Shown here: positions 25,971 through 35,443 of the stretch, in pieces
Layout of the letters: every line of letters starts with the position of its first letter
How positions within the stretch are numbered: position 1 is the stretch's first letter
NCBI GenBank assembly: GCA_947246015.1
Contig: CAMXQE010000011.1
Location: forward strand, 1 to 64,000
DNA from: an uncultured Lachnospiraceae bacterium
Lineage (GTDB): Bacteria; Bacillota; Clostridia; Lachnospirales; Lachnospiraceae
Reading direction: 5' to 3'
DNA length: 64,000 nucleotides
Notes under the pieces: generated by a model
Databases searched by the model: none
What the model was told of the DNA's origin: nothing
What the model saw: only the letters and a program-made list of their open reading frames with translations
Program-made: the position numbers and the translations under genes

Positions 25971-28900
25971 CTACGACAAGCCGTCGGATTCCATCTTCAT
26001 GCGCTCCAATACCTCATCCTTTGACAATTCTTCCAGCTTCCGATAGCCGTATCCCTCTATCCTGCCGTCGAAACCGCAGACCGGCCGGAACGAACAATAA
26101 TCACAGGCCGTCTCTGTCCCCTGCCTACAGGGTGCCGCCGCTATCCTGCCGTCCAGGATTTCCCTACCGATTTCCTTTATCTTCCGGTTGACATAAGCCG
26201 ACACCTCCTGCAAATCCTCAGCCTCCATAACGCCGGATCTGACACTGAAGTCACCGTCCTTTTTCCGCTCCACCGGCACGATATCAGATTTGTCGGCAAA
26301 GTCCCCGTCCAAAGAAGTGATAATTCTGTCATTTTTATTGACTACTCCGGTCATTCGCAATTCCCGCAATAGCTGCTCGTTTAACTCTTCCGGCGTAATC
26401 GCCTCATCCGTCTTCACCATCGGGTCCGCCACATGGTAGTACAAAAGCGCCGCCGGAATTACCTCTTTTCCGCCCTGTTTCTTTCTTTCCAGTTCCAAAG
26501 CCGCGTTCATATAAACCACCAGCTGCAGCTGCAGTCCATAATAAATTGCCGCCAAATCGAACTTTTTATTGCCGGATTTATAATCAATGACTTTCACATA
26601 GACATGTTCCTCGTCCTCCATCGTATCAATCCGGTCAATCCGCCCCCGCAATTTCATCCGTTCCTTTTGGCTCAGTGCAATATTCACCGATTCCAGATTC
26701 TCCACTTCCGTAAAAGACATCTCAAAATGACGTGGAATAAAACTGCCCTTTTTCAGCTGGTACTGCAGCGTCAGCACCGCACGCTTTAGAATCCGGTGCA
26801 TCCGTTCAATGGCATACTCATTCCGGGCGGTACTGTACAGCACCGTTTCTCCATACGCCGCCGCATAAGCATCCAGCGCCGACCGCAGTAGCCCTTCCGC
26901 TGTCTCTTCGCTGAAATCAAACCAGCTATGCCCGCCTTCCTGCAGTTTCCCGGCAAACAGTTCCAGCACTCCGTGAAACACATTTCCCATATCCACCGCC
27001 TCGAAGCCGTACTCCTCTCTCTCCTTTAAAGACAGCCCATACCGGAGAAAATGCGCATAAGCACAGGAAGCATACTGCTCCAGACGGCTTACGCTGCTTA
27101 CCAGCATCCTGCCATACAAAAGCCCCGCGATTTCCTTTCCCAAAGGATGCTCTCTGTATCGGGCAAATGCCGCATCCGTCAGCCGTTTTACTTCCTTCCG
27201 GTATTCCCCGTCTTTTCGGTAAATATGATAAACGGTAAAGAACCGCGTCCTTCCGGCTTCCTCCATATCTCCCGCCGCATAGTCCCGCATCATATCAGCC
27301 AGATAGTCCATCCCCGAACGCTTCGTCTTTATCTGCTCTGCGAAATCCCTCATCTCCGGCCGTCCTGTCCGCAGTCCTGGAAAAAGCTTCCGCAGTGTAT
27401 CCACCAGATAGGCCGGACGAATGCTCTTCCCTTCATTATTTACTTTGCTATACGAAAGATACAGCTGCTGCGAAGGCTTGGTCATATTCATATACAGATA
27501 CAGCCTCTGGATATACATCTGCTGTCTGGGTGTCGGCGCCAGTTCATAAGGGGATTCCTGAAGAAATTCTCTGTCGATATCCGAAATAATACCGCCGAAA
27601 CCCGCATTTTTCGGAATACTTCCGTCATTGATTCCGACAAAGAACAATACTTTGATTTCTTTTAAACGGGTTCTCTCTATATCACCGACCACCACGCGGT
27701 CTACATTCTGCGGAATGGTTCCCACCTCAATTTCCCCGAAACCCGCATCCAGAATATCCGCAAATTCCTTCATTTCCATCATTTCCCCAGAAAGAAGGCT
27801 GTCCATCTGGTCCAGCAAATCCATTACCAGACGGTAAATCTGCCCATACTCCCTGGCACGGACCGCCGCTTTTCCCATGCCGCCCTGCGCCTGAAACATC
27901 CGCTCGTAAACTGCCAGTTTTTCCTGCACCTTATTCTTTATAATAAAAGCGTACAGCGCCCGGATTTTTCCGCCTGCCGTATCCGCCCCCTTTTCCAGAA
28001 GAGGCGCCAGTTCATCCAAAAAAGCCAGCCGCATCCCGTTCAGCCGTTCCAGTTCTTCCGTTCCCATTTCGGGCAGCCTGGCAGTAAACATGCGTTCCCA
28101 GCGATACCGACCTTTAATGCCGTATGCCAGTACATAGTTTTCCAAAAGGTCCGTTTCTTCCCTGTCAAAACCCGTCAGACCGCTGCGCAGATAGTGAAAA
28201 ACCGAGCGGTAGGAAAAGTTTTCCATCACAATTTTCAACGCGCTGCGGATATATTCGATAAAAGGATTCAATAAAATCCCTTTCGTCCGGTCCAAAAAGA
28301 CAGGAATCCCGAACTTCTCCGCCTCCGCTTCCACGTGCCCCGCATAAGATGCCAAATCCCCGGTCACAACCGCAAAATCCCGATAACAATAGTGCTTCTC
28401 CTGCACCAGTTCCCGGATACGGATACACACCTGCCGGATTTCCTCCTCCGGCGAGGAAGCCTCCGAAAGATGGATGGCGGAATATCCCTCTGAAGCCGCC
28501 CCACTCCCTGAATCCGTTTTCTCCGCAGAACCCGCAGCCTGCATAGAGACTGTTTCCCCTGAGGAAGCGGCATTCTGCGCAGAACCCGCTTTCACCAGGG
28601 AAACCTCATCCTGTACAGAAACGTTTCCTTCCTGGCAGCCGCTTTCCGCCCCCTGATACGCCTGCACCGGATACCGGAACAGGTACCGCTCTAAATGCTG
28701 TAGTTCCCTGTTCCCTCTAAAACGGGGAAGTCCGCCCTCTTCTGCATCCGCACCCGCCGCTTCTTTTTCTGCATCCGGCTGCTGCCCGACAAATACATCC
28801 CCGCCCCTTGGCACCCCGGAGTCTTTTGCCAGCCGGCACAAATCCGCCGTTGTCTTCTTGCTCAGATAAAACAGCTTCTGCTCCCCGTCCGGCACATAAG

Positions 28901-29612
28901 GATTTTTTTCCGCACTGTCCATGACCACTGTCACAATGACCTCCCTGGACAGCTCCATAATACTTTGTATCAACCGGTTCTGAATCGGCGTAAAACCCGT
29001 AAACCCGTCAAATGCCACCACACTGCTGCGAATCAGCCCCGACTTCGGCAGCAGACGGCAGAGTAAATCCAGCGTTTCCTCCGTCGTCACGTATTTTTCG
29101 TTAATATACTGCAGAAAATGCCGGTACAGCACACCCAGGTCCTTTAACTTATGATAAAGCGCTCCCCGCTTCTTCGCATATTCTGTCAGTTCCTCCAATT
29201 CCTTCACACCGATACCATACTGCATGAATTCGGAAATGGCCGATTTTACCTCATGGATATACCCGATTTTTCCCAGATTACTTCCTATAACCGGCATTTC
29301 CTCTTCAATACTTTCCGCCACTTTGCGAAGCACCAGACTTTTACCCGTATCATCCAGCACCGTCCGGTCATCCCCGCCCACTTCCTCCAATATCCGGTGG
29401 GAAAGCCTGCCGAAACTCAGCACATCGATATTCATAATCCCCTTCTTCGGATGCGCCCTGACCAAATCCATCTGCGTCTGCATCGTGAACTGGTCCGGCA
29501 CGATTACAAGAAAATTTGTCCCCGGCTCCGCCATAGAGCGTTCCACTATCTCCTTATGAAGCTGTGTACTCTTCCCCGAACCGGAAGCCCCAAAATAAAA
29601 CCTAAGTCCCAT
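25971..29612 (-). CDS. addB: AddB, ATP-binding/iron-sulfur nuclease subunit of AddAB
   Basis: About 1213 residues, the partner of AddA in break resection. Residues 1-15 hold Walker A (GASGSGKST). The C-terminal nuclease domain has KVIDYKSGNKKFDL, and the four cysteines for the [4Fe-4S] staple are present: one in QYASCAYAHF and three in CDYCSFRPVC. The start is placed at 29612 (MGLRFYFG), which directly precedes the P-loop as in relatives; the open frame upstream runs into a palindromic repeat. A Ser/Ala/Glu-rich insertion of about 60 residues (SSGETVSMQAAGSAEKTD) is not part of the usual fold. Confidence 0.95.
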   Translation of the reverse strand: MGLRFYFGASGSGKSTQLHKEIVERSMAEPGTNFLVIVPDQFTMQTQMDLVRAHPKKGIMNIDVLSFGRLSHRILEEVGGDDRTVLDDTGKSLVLRKVAESIEEEMPVIGSNLGKIGYIHEVKSAISEFMQYGIGVKELEELTEYAKKRGALYHKLKDLGVLYRHFLQYINEKYVTTEETLDLLCRLLPKSGLIRSSVVAFDGFTGFTPIQNRLIQSIMELSREVIVTVVMDSAEKNPYVPDGEQKLFYLSKKTTADLCRLAKDSGVPRGGDVFVGQQPDAEKEAAGADAEEGGLPRFRGNRELQHLERYLFRYPVQAYQGAESGCQEGNVSVQDEVSLVKAGSAQNAASSGETVSMQAAGSAEKTDSGSGAASEGYSAIHLSEASSPEEEIRQVCIRIRELVQEKHYCYRDFAVVTGDLASYAGHVEAEAEKFGIPVFLDRTKGILLNPFIEYIRSALKIVMENFSYRSVFHYLRSGLTGFDREETDLLENYVLAYGIKGRYRWERMFTARLPEMGTEELERLNGMRLAFLDELAPLLEKGADTAGGKIRALYAFIIKNKVQEKLAVYERMFQAQGGMGKAAVRAREYGQIYRLVMDLLDQMDSLLSGEMMEMKEFADILDAGFGEIEVGTIPQNVDRVVVGDIERTRLKEIKVLFFVGINDGSIPKNAGFGGIISDIDREFLQESPYELAPTPRQQMYIQRLYLYMNMTKPSQQLYLSYSKVNNEGKSIRPAYLVDTLRKLFPGLRTGRPEMRDFAEQIKTKRSGMDYLADMMRDYAAGDMEEAGRTRFFTVYHIYRKDGEYRKEVKRLTDAAFARYREHPLGKEIAGLLYGRMLVSSVSRLEQYASCAYAHFLRYGLSLKEREEYGFEAVDMGNVFHGVLELFAGKLQEGGHSWFDFSEETAEGLLRSALDAYAAAYGETVLYSTARNEYAIERMHRILKRAVLTLQYQLKKGSFIPRHFEMSFTEVENLESVNIALSQKERMKLRGRIDRIDTMEDEEHVYVKVIDYKSGNKKFDLAAIYYGLQLQLVVYMNAALELERKKQGGKEVIPAALLYYHVADPMVKTDEAITPEELNEQLLRELRMTGVVNKNDRIITSLDGDFADKSDIVPVERKKDGDFSVRSGVMEAEDLQEVSAYVNRKIKEIGREILDGRIAAAPCRQGTETACDYCSFRPVCGFDGRIEGYGYRKLEELSKDEVLERMKMESDGLS

Positions 29613-29667
29613 AATCACCCTTCCTCTTCCTGCCAATACCCCAATCCCTGCCGCTGCCCAAATACCA

Positions 29668-29948
29668 GCCCCGTCTTCTGCTGTCCGCCTGCGGTTTTTG
29701 GAGTGCGGCAACAGGCAGGCGTTTGAATGCATACAAAAAAATGATGATATTTCTTACGTTTTTTCACAGACTGTTAATCGCCGTTCCAGGCGGCGCTGTC
29801 TGACCGAACGAAGTGAGGGAGTTTAGCCGCCGCTGGCGATAAACAGTCTGTGAAAAAACGTTTAGAAATATCTCATTTTTGACGCTGCATTCAAACGCCT
29901 GCCTGCTGCCGCACTCCAAAACCGCAGGCGGACAGCAGAAGACGGGGC
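29668..29948. repeat. 281-bp near-perfect palindrome upstream of addB
   Basis: Arms of about 110-120 bases read GCCCCGTCTTCTGCTGTCCG inward from 29668 and the complement outward to 29948. Matching inner segments include TTTTTTCACAGACTGTT with AACAGTCTGTGAAAAAA. The centre holds GTCTGACCGAACGAAGTGAG. No ORF of its own. It occupies most of the 349-base gap between addB and the fused hydrolase, and resembles a MITE or large extragenic palindrome. Confidence 0.9.
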
Positions 29949-29961
29949 GTCCTCCTCCCCC

Positions 29962-31656
29962 CTACAAAAACGCCCCCATCTCCTTCACCGAATCAAACAC
30001 CAAATCCGGCTGCACCTGAGACTGTTCCAAATCCTCCAATGACGCCTCCCCGCTCAGCACCAGCACGCTCTTCAGGCCGTTGTCCGCACCCGCTGCGATA
30101 TCCGTATACAGCCGGTCTCCCACCATAACTGTTCTGGCCCGGTCCGCTCCCGTTCTTTCCAACAGATAATCCACGATATCCCCGTTGGGTTTACCGATAA
30201 TCCGGTCCGGATACCTGCCCGCTGATGCATGGATAAACGCATGGATTGCCCCTGCATCGGGAATGAATCCCGTTTCCGTAGGACAGTTATAATCGGGATG
30301 GGTTGCGATATAAGGCAGCCCCGCCCGGATAAAATCGCACACCCTGCACATTTTTCCGTAATCCAGTGTGGTATCGAAAGCCGTCACCACTACTTCCGGC
30401 CGTTCCTCCTCCAAAAGAATCCCTTCCTCCTGAAATTCCTCTTTCAGCATCGGATTGCCCAGCAGGAAAACCCGCTTCCCCGCATAATGTTTTTTCAGAT
30501 AGTAAATGGCCGCCTGACCGGAAGTGATGATTTGCGCCGTATCCGCCTGCCATCCCATACGGCGCAGTTTCTCCACATACACACCTGGATTTTTGGACGA
30601 ATTGTTGGTCAGAAAAACATATTTTTTCCCTGCCGCCTCAATACGTGCCAAAAACTCTCTGGCCCCGTCAATCCACTGCTCTCCCAGATAAATGGTTCCG
30701 TCCATGTCCAGCGCAAAGCACTCCGCCTCTTTTAAAAGACCACCCTGGTCCTCATTCACCGTAATCCGCCGCTCACTTTTTTTACACCGCCATAACAATC
30801 GGTTATCCGCAAACTCCTGCTCCAGTTCCCCTCTCCCTTTCATCCACGACAGATAAGAACGTATCGTGCTTCCCACCAGCACATACTGATTCCCGTCCAT
30901 CGTCAGACCATACCGGTCAAAAACCGCTTTCAGGATATCCTCACTGCTTCCGGGCACCGCACAGATTTCCCGTAATGCCGCTTCTATTTCGTATACTTTC
31001 TCCCTGTTTTTCTGTACCAGGGGAGCTATCTCCGTAACCGCTTCCCCATGGGACGGAATAAAAATCCTGCCCTCCAGTTTTTCCAGCTTTTCCAAACTGT
31101 CCAGATATTCCGCCACATCATAAAGAAAAGATATATGGTACTTCTGCATGATACGTTCTACGGTAAGTCCGTCCGCCACAAACCATATGCCGTCCTCCGT
31201 CCGGAATGCGGTCATGGCAAACGAATGACCGTCTATCCGCAGCATTTCCATACCCTCCGGAAGAACTTCCTCCGTCAGTTCCTGCACTTCACTGGGCTGG
31301 GCGTACAGGAACTTATTCCGCAATTCCTTACAGGGACTCCCGCCATACAACATGACCGGCTCCAGCAGCGTATGCTCCGCCAAAACCCGGTCCATACCCG
31401 CACAGTAAATGCTGCATCCGCTCTTTTGCTGTAAAAAGTGATTGCCGCCGATGTGGTCGGCATGGGAGTGGGTATTGAGAATCCGGTCCAGCTTCCAGCC
31501 GTTCGCCTCTAAAATCTTCCATACCTTTTTTCCCGCATCCTTATCGTTGCCGCTGTCTATCAGACATACCCGTTCCTCATCGATTTTGTAAATTCCTATT
31601 TTAGACGGACAGTCTATATAATAAGTCCGTTCTCCTGCCTGAATCAGTTCGTACAT
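29962..31656 (-). CDS. Metallo-beta-lactamase-fold hydrolase fused to a HAD-IIA phosphatase
   Basis: A 564-residue two-enzyme chain. Residues 1-290 are an MBL-fold hydrolase with THSHADHIGG, ADGL and IPSHGE metal ligands. Residues 305-564 are a NagD-like HAD-IIA phosphatase with LDMDGTIYLG (motif I), FLTNNSSKN (motif II), IGKPNGDIVDYLL (motif III lysine) and VGDRLYTDIAAGA (motif IV). Both active sites look complete, joined by a short linker (CKKSERRITVNEDQGG). Each half is normally a separate protein; I do not recall this pairing as common. Substrates unknown. Confidence 0.88.
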   Translation of the reverse strand: MYELIQAGERTYYIDCPSKIGIYKIDEERVCLIDSGNDKDAGKKVWKILEANGWKLDRILNTHSHADHIGGNHFLQQKSGCSIYCAGMDRVLAEHTLLEPVMLYGGSPCKELRNKFLYAQPSEVQELTEEVLPEGMEMLRIDGHSFAMTAFRTEDGIWFVADGLTVERIMQKYHISFLYDVAEYLDSLEKLEKLEGRIFIPSHGEAVTEIAPLVQKNREKVYEIEAALREICAVPGSSEDILKAVFDRYGLTMDGNQYVLVGSTIRSYLSWMKGRGELEQEFADNRLLWRCKKSERRITVNEDQGGLLKEAECFALDMDGTIYLGEQWIDGAREFLARIEAAGKKYVFLTNNSSKNPGVYVEKLRRMGWQADTAQIITSGQAAIYYLKKHYAGKRVFLLGNPMLKEEFQEEGILLEEERPEVVVTAFDTTLDYGKMCRVCDFIRAGLPYIATHPDYNCPTETGFIPDAGAIHAFIHASAGRYPDRIIGKPNGDIVDYLLERTGADRARTVMVGDRLYTDIAAGADNGLKSVLVLSGEASLEDLEQSQVQPDLVFDSVKEMGAFL

Positions 31657-31679
31657 AGTTCTCCTTATTTCCGCGTTGT

Positions 31680-32003
31680 CTATGATTCGGATTCACCAAA
31701 CAATATCTTCATATAATCCCTTTTTTTCATAATGATTCTGATAACCTCTGTGTAACTGTCATGTATACGGTAGAATGCCTTATACTTTTTGAAATTAACT
31801 GAATAAAAACTGGTGAAAAGCCCTCTGTATACAAGCGGTATTCCCGAAAGCGGGAACTTCTTTTTTTTCTCTATCTCATCTATAAAATCATTCACATACC
31901 TGTCAGCAGCATCAGGCTCTTTTGAAGACTCATACACCGCGTCCCATACTGCATCCATATCCCGCACTGCCTCCGGTGTATAGCGGATTTTATATTTTTT
32001 CAT
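31680..32003 (-). CDS. RelE/ParE-family toxin
   Basis: A 107-residue basic protein with the RelE/ParE layout: YTPEAVRDMDAVWDAVYES at the N-terminus, then LFTSFYSVNFKKYKAFYRI and EVIRIIMKKRDYMKIL at the end. The start overlaps the antitoxin stop by 4 bases. It could be a ribosome-dependent mRNase or a gyrase poison; the sequence does not decide. Confidence 0.88.
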   Translation of the reverse strand: MKKYKIRYTPEAVRDMDAVWDAVYESSKEPDAADRYVNDFIDEIEKKKKFPLSGIPLVYRGLFTSFYSVNFKKYKAFYRIHDSYTEVIRIIMKKRDYMKILFGESES

Positions 32004-32269
32004 CTGTCATTCCTTCTACGTTCAAAATGGCTTCGGAAATCTTCCTCCGAAATCCATCCTTCCTCTTCTGCTGAACGGATACCGGCATTCAGTTCGCACA
32101 GCAGCTGAATCATAGCCTCTGCTTTTTGAAAGTTTTCCTCATCCTTCATATCACGGATACTGTATACCCCGTGCCCGTTCCGTGTTAAATATACAGGCGA
32201 ACCAGTCGTTACTTTTTCTAAAACACTACCATAATTTCTTAAATCTGAAACAGGTGCAATTGTTGGCAT
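32000..32269 (-). CDS. Phd/YefM-family antitoxin
   Basis: About 89 residues. The N-terminal DNA-binding/dimerisation part is typical (MPTIAPVSDLRNYGSVLEKV, GSPVYLTRNGHGVYSIRD), followed by an acidic toxin-binding tail. The start at 32269 has AAAGGA upstream; the longer frame of 18 extra codons lacks a site. First gene of a coupled antitoxin-toxin operon. Confidence 0.9.
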   Translation of the reverse strand: MPTIAPVSDLRNYGSVLEKVTTGSPVYLTRNGHGVYSIRDMKDEENFQKAEAMIQLLCELNAGIRSAEEEGWISEEDFRSHFERRRNDR

Positions 32270-32378
32270 ATACCCACGTCCTTTCGAAAAATTTATAGAA
32301 ACAGCATAACATAGTCTATCCATTTCTTCAACCGATTATTCGATTAATCTGTCGAAACCGCATATCTTTTCCCCTATG

Positions 32379-33971
32379 TCAGACAACTGCTTCTACAATT
32401 GTTTTATCATTAATCACTATGCGTTTACTTCCTGTTTCTTTTTTCTTATTAAAATTGAAACTAATCATATAACCTTTATTTAAATGATAGTATTCCAAAT
32501 ATTCCAAAAGCTGCTTTTCCCCTCTCTTATGATATTCATCTCCATGCCAGATTTTAAGCTCTACAACAAACTGCTCCCCCAAATAATCCACAATGATATC
32601 CGTCCGGCGCTCATCCCTTGTCTGCGTCTCAATGTAATAATTCCCTGTTCCATTTATAATCGGCTTTAAGTATAGCAGAAAAAATTTGCGGCCATATTTT
32701 TCAATAAAGCTTTCATCATTATCGCCATAAATATCTTCAAAAGATTCCACAAACTTTTCTAGCACCAAATCCATGTTAAGCCGCCCACCGGAAACAAACC
32801 GGCTTTTATTTCTTTTTGCTGCGCTGCCTATTGCACTTGTAAGTTCATCTTCCGATAAGAAAAAATTGTACAGCCTCATTTCAAAAATCCGGTTAGCCAC
32901 CCTTACATTTCCATCCTTATCCACAATATAGCCAAACATATATGCCAAATGAATCGCCTGATTATCGGGATTAAAAGATACCGTTTCGCCTTGAAACAAG
33001 ATTGCATGCAGCATTTTTTTCATATCAGGATATTCGCTGATTTGCCTTATCATGCTCTCAAATAACGATGTCCTTTCTTTCAGAATCATTTTTACGGCTT
33101 CCGTAATCCCTTCCTTAGACCAAATATTCCCCCTGTTTTGGAGCGCACTTTCTATAACCGGCTCTTCGTCCAAAATCTTGCAAATTGCAGATATCAGATA
33201 CGGATATCCTGATGTATAATCATAAATTTCTTCTGCCACCGTTTCTATATTCATTCCTGTATGATTATCATTTTCATACTCCTGCAGCATACCCATAATC
33301 TGACCGGCTGAAAAATCCATATCAACCGTAAACTTTGCGGCAATATTCCATGGACTGTTCAGCCTGTGTTCCTCATCCGGACGCAATTTCAATTTCAGGT
33401 CTCTAATATCATATACACCGGCCAGAATCACGGAATGAAAAATGGATGTATCCCGCCTTGCAATATAGTAGCTTCGAAGCAATGCCAGAAAATCCACAAA
33501 TACCTGATTATTACTTACACTATCCACTTCATCTACTATTAAAATAACCGGTTTGTCCGCTGCCCCGCATATATCGCTCAAGCGGTAAAATAATTCCATC
33601 AGCGTGGCATTTTCAAATTTTTCCATAAAGCTGACAAGCGGTTCTATCACTTCATTCCTATGATTTATGTCTGCCTTTCGAAACGCTTTCACAAACATTT
33701 TGGCAAAGGCGATGGAAAATCTGGCTTCCGTTTCAAACTCCGCTGTCCCCGCTTCCTGAAAATCCATAAGAACAACCGTATACTCCTGTTTTAAATATTT
33801 GGATAAGGCACGCAGGGTCGTAGTTTTACCATACTGTCTTCCCTTGTTGATTACAAAATATTTCCCCCTGTCTACAAAAAGGCTTTTGATTCTTTCCAAT
33901 CGTTCCTCAATCTGCACCATATAATGTTCTTCCGGTTCGCACTGCCCTTCCGTATTGAAATACTTTCTCAT
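32379..33971 (-). CDS. AAA-like ATPase with C-terminal PD-(D/E)XK nuclease domain
   Basis: About 530 residues. Walker A-like KGRQYGKTTTL near residue 45, Walker B ILIVDEVDS near 145, and a C-terminal nuclease-like core (DIIVDYLGEQFVVELKIW) with a D-x(n)-E-x-K pattern. This architecture is widespread in Lachnospiraceae and Bacteroidetes, often in many copies, and its function is not settled; defence or a selfish-element role has been suggested. The start at 33971 (MRKYFNTEG) has AAAGGA upstream. Confidence 0.8.
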   Translation of the reverse strand: MRKYFNTEGQCEPEEHYMVQIEERLERIKSLFVDRGKYFVINKGRQYGKTTTLRALSKYLKQEYTVVLMDFQEAGTAEFETEARFSIAFAKMFVKAFRKADINHRNEVIEPLVSFMEKFENATLMELFYRLSDICGAADKPVILIVDEVDSVSNNQVFVDFLALLRSYYIARRDTSIFHSVILAGVYDIRDLKLKLRPDEEHRLNSPWNIAAKFTVDMDFSAGQIMGMLQEYENDNHTGMNIETVAEEIYDYTSGYPYLISAICKILDEEPVIESALQNRGNIWSKEGITEAVKMILKERTSLFESMIRQISEYPDMKKMLHAILFQGETVSFNPDNQAIHLAYMFGYIVDKDGNVRVANRIFEMRLYNFFLSEDELTSAIGSAAKRNKSRFVSGGRLNMDLVLEKFVESFEDIYGDNDESFIEKYGRKFFLLYLKPIINGTGNYYIETQTRDERRTDIIVDYLGEQFVVELKIWHGDEYHKRGEKQLLEYLEYYHLNKGYMISFNFNKKKETGSKRIVINDKTIVEAVV

Positions 33972-34006
33972 AATTTGTTTTTTCCTTTCAGACATCTTAG
34001 CTACAG

Positions 34007-34708
34007 TTAAAAACATTTCCCCTCCTGCTTTCCAAAAATCCGCCCATACCCATAATTCAGCGGCTGCTCCGCCAGCTCCGGAAACCGTCTCCTTACCGCA
34101 GAACCATCTTCCGTCCGGCCGGGACAGTGTTTATTATTGCAGCCCGCACAGATTCCCTCACAGCAGGATTTCACGTCCCGTGTCAGTTCCGCCGCAAACA
34201 CCACGCTCTTTTTAGGCGATATGCAAAAAGCCGCATTGCACGTAATCCGCGGACCATATCCCTCCAGCATCTCCGGCAGCATTTCCAAAGGAAACCCCTC
34301 CTCTCCGCCGGGAAAATGAAAACCTGCCACATACCAGCCTGCATACTCTGCAAGATAACGGTTATAAGCAGCATATCCCTCCATCAGCAGCTCGCCGGCC
34401 AGCGTTTCGAGCATATAGCTTTCGGACAGCAGCCCCCTTCTTCCATAGCTTTCCTGAAGGTCGTCCACCCCATGCCCCAAAGACATAACGACTTCCTCAT
34501 ATACTCCTTCTTTCCTGCCCGGCCAGTCCTCCATGCGGGATTCCTTTCTCTCCCAAAAAGCCTCCCTGCGCATCAACGGCAGCATCTCTTCTGCCACAGA
34601 CCGCAGCTGCGGTATCTGCTCTTCGCCATAATGAAATTTCACCCTCACTTTTTCCAGAAAAGCGGGGGTCAAAAAAACATCCAGTAAATCCGTAAAAAAA
34701 GCCGCCAT
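34007..34708 (-). CDS. Cobalamin-dependent methionine synthase activation-domain-like protein
   Basis: About 233 residues. The middle region (VVMSLGHGVDDLQ, GLLSESYMLETLAGELLMEG, FPLEMLPEML, CISPKKSVVFAAEL) resembles the MetH reactivation domain, which binds S-adenosylmethionine and reduces inactive cob(II)alamin. A C-terminal cysteine cluster (CCEGICAGCNNKHCPGR) could hold an iron-sulfur centre, as in stand-alone corrinoid activation proteins. The next gene encodes a cob(I)alamin adenosyltransferase, supporting a corrinoid role. The start at 34708 (MAAFFTDLLDV) has GGGAGG upstream; the longer frame runs into a dispersed repeat. Confidence 0.65.
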   Translation of the reverse strand: MAAFFTDLLDVFLTPAFLEKVRVKFHYGEEQIPQLRSVAEEMLPLMRREAFWERKESRMEDWPGRKEGVYEEVVMSLGHGVDDLQESYGRRGLLSESYMLETLAGELLMEGYAAYNRYLAEYAGWYVAGFHFPGGEEGFPLEMLPEMLEGYGPRITCNAAFCISPKKSVVFAAELTRDVKSCCEGICAGCNNKHCPGRTEDGSAVRRRFPELAEQPLNYGYGRIFGKQEGKCF

Positions 34709-34751
34709 CCGATTTCCCTCCCGCTGCGTCTCCCACATTCGGCACCAATCT

Positions 34752-34804
34752 CCCGCAAATTGTGACGCACAGCTGGCAGAAAGCAATTTTCAGACACGCC
34801 CTAA
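34752..34804. repeat. Dispersed palindromic element, copy 2
   Basis: CCCGCAAATTGTGACGCACA followed by GCTGGCAGAAAGC and AATTTTCAGACACGCCCTAA. It shares GTGACGCACAG and the AATTTTCA-GACACGC arm with copy 1. Its right end contains the stop codon of cobO. Confidence 0.8.
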
Positions 34805-35328
34805 AACTCAATTCCTTCCCTGGCCGTCACGCCCTTTTCATACGGGTGCCGCACACACTCCATCTCCGTTATATAATCGGCGGCGTCCATCAGGAAATCC
34901 GCCGCATCGCGCCCGGTTATGACAATCTCCATTTCCCCGGACGAACCTTCTTTCCCGGCTTCCAGCAGACATTTTAACTTCTCTGTATCCAACAGCCCCC
35001 ATTTCACGGGATAGGTCAGTTCATCCATCACAATCATACGGCAGTCCCCGTTTTCCGCCATTTCCAAAAGTCTGTCCAAAATACGGTTATGGATATCCGT
35101 AAGCTCCTCCCTGTCCGCATCCGTCATGGAACTGTAAAAACCGAAATCCCTGCTGCTGCGCAGAACCGTCACACCCTCCAGTTTCTCCAGCACATGCAGT
35201 TCCCCCGTATCGTTTCCTTTCATGAACTGGGCAAAGCATACACGGAAATCCCTTCCGGCCGCCCGTATGCAAAGACCGATTGCCGCCGTAGTCTTCCCTT
35301 TCCCCTGCCCTGTATACAAATGTATCAT
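34801..35328 (-). CDS. cobO: Cob(I)alamin adenosyltransferase (CobO/BtuR type)
   Basis: About 175 residues. Transfers the adenosyl group of ATP to cob(I)alamin to make adenosylcobalamin. The P-loop YTGQGKGKTTAAIG is at residues 4-17, with CFAQFMKG, the Walker B-like MIVMDELTYP and a C-terminal ITGRDAADFL, all typical of CobO. The start at 35328 follows GAGGG by 6 bases; a second ATG four codons upstream is less well placed. It is followed by a corrinoid-activation-like gene. Confidence 0.93.
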   Translation of the reverse strand: MIHLYTGQGKGKTTAAIGLCIRAAGRDFRVCFAQFMKGNDTGELHVLEKLEGVTVLRSSRDFGFYSSMTDADREELTDIHNRILDRLLEMAENGDCRMIVMDELTYPVKWGLLDTEKLKCLLEAGKEGSSGEMEIVITGRDAADFLMDAADYITEMECVRHPYEKGVTAREGIEF

Positions 35329-35443
35329 GATTTCCCTCATTTCTGCGCTGCTTTTTGCATATATCTACGACTATTCTATATCCTGTGCTGTGAAAAAGCA
35401 AGCAGATAAACGGCGCTTCAGCTTATACGGTCAAACCGTTATC

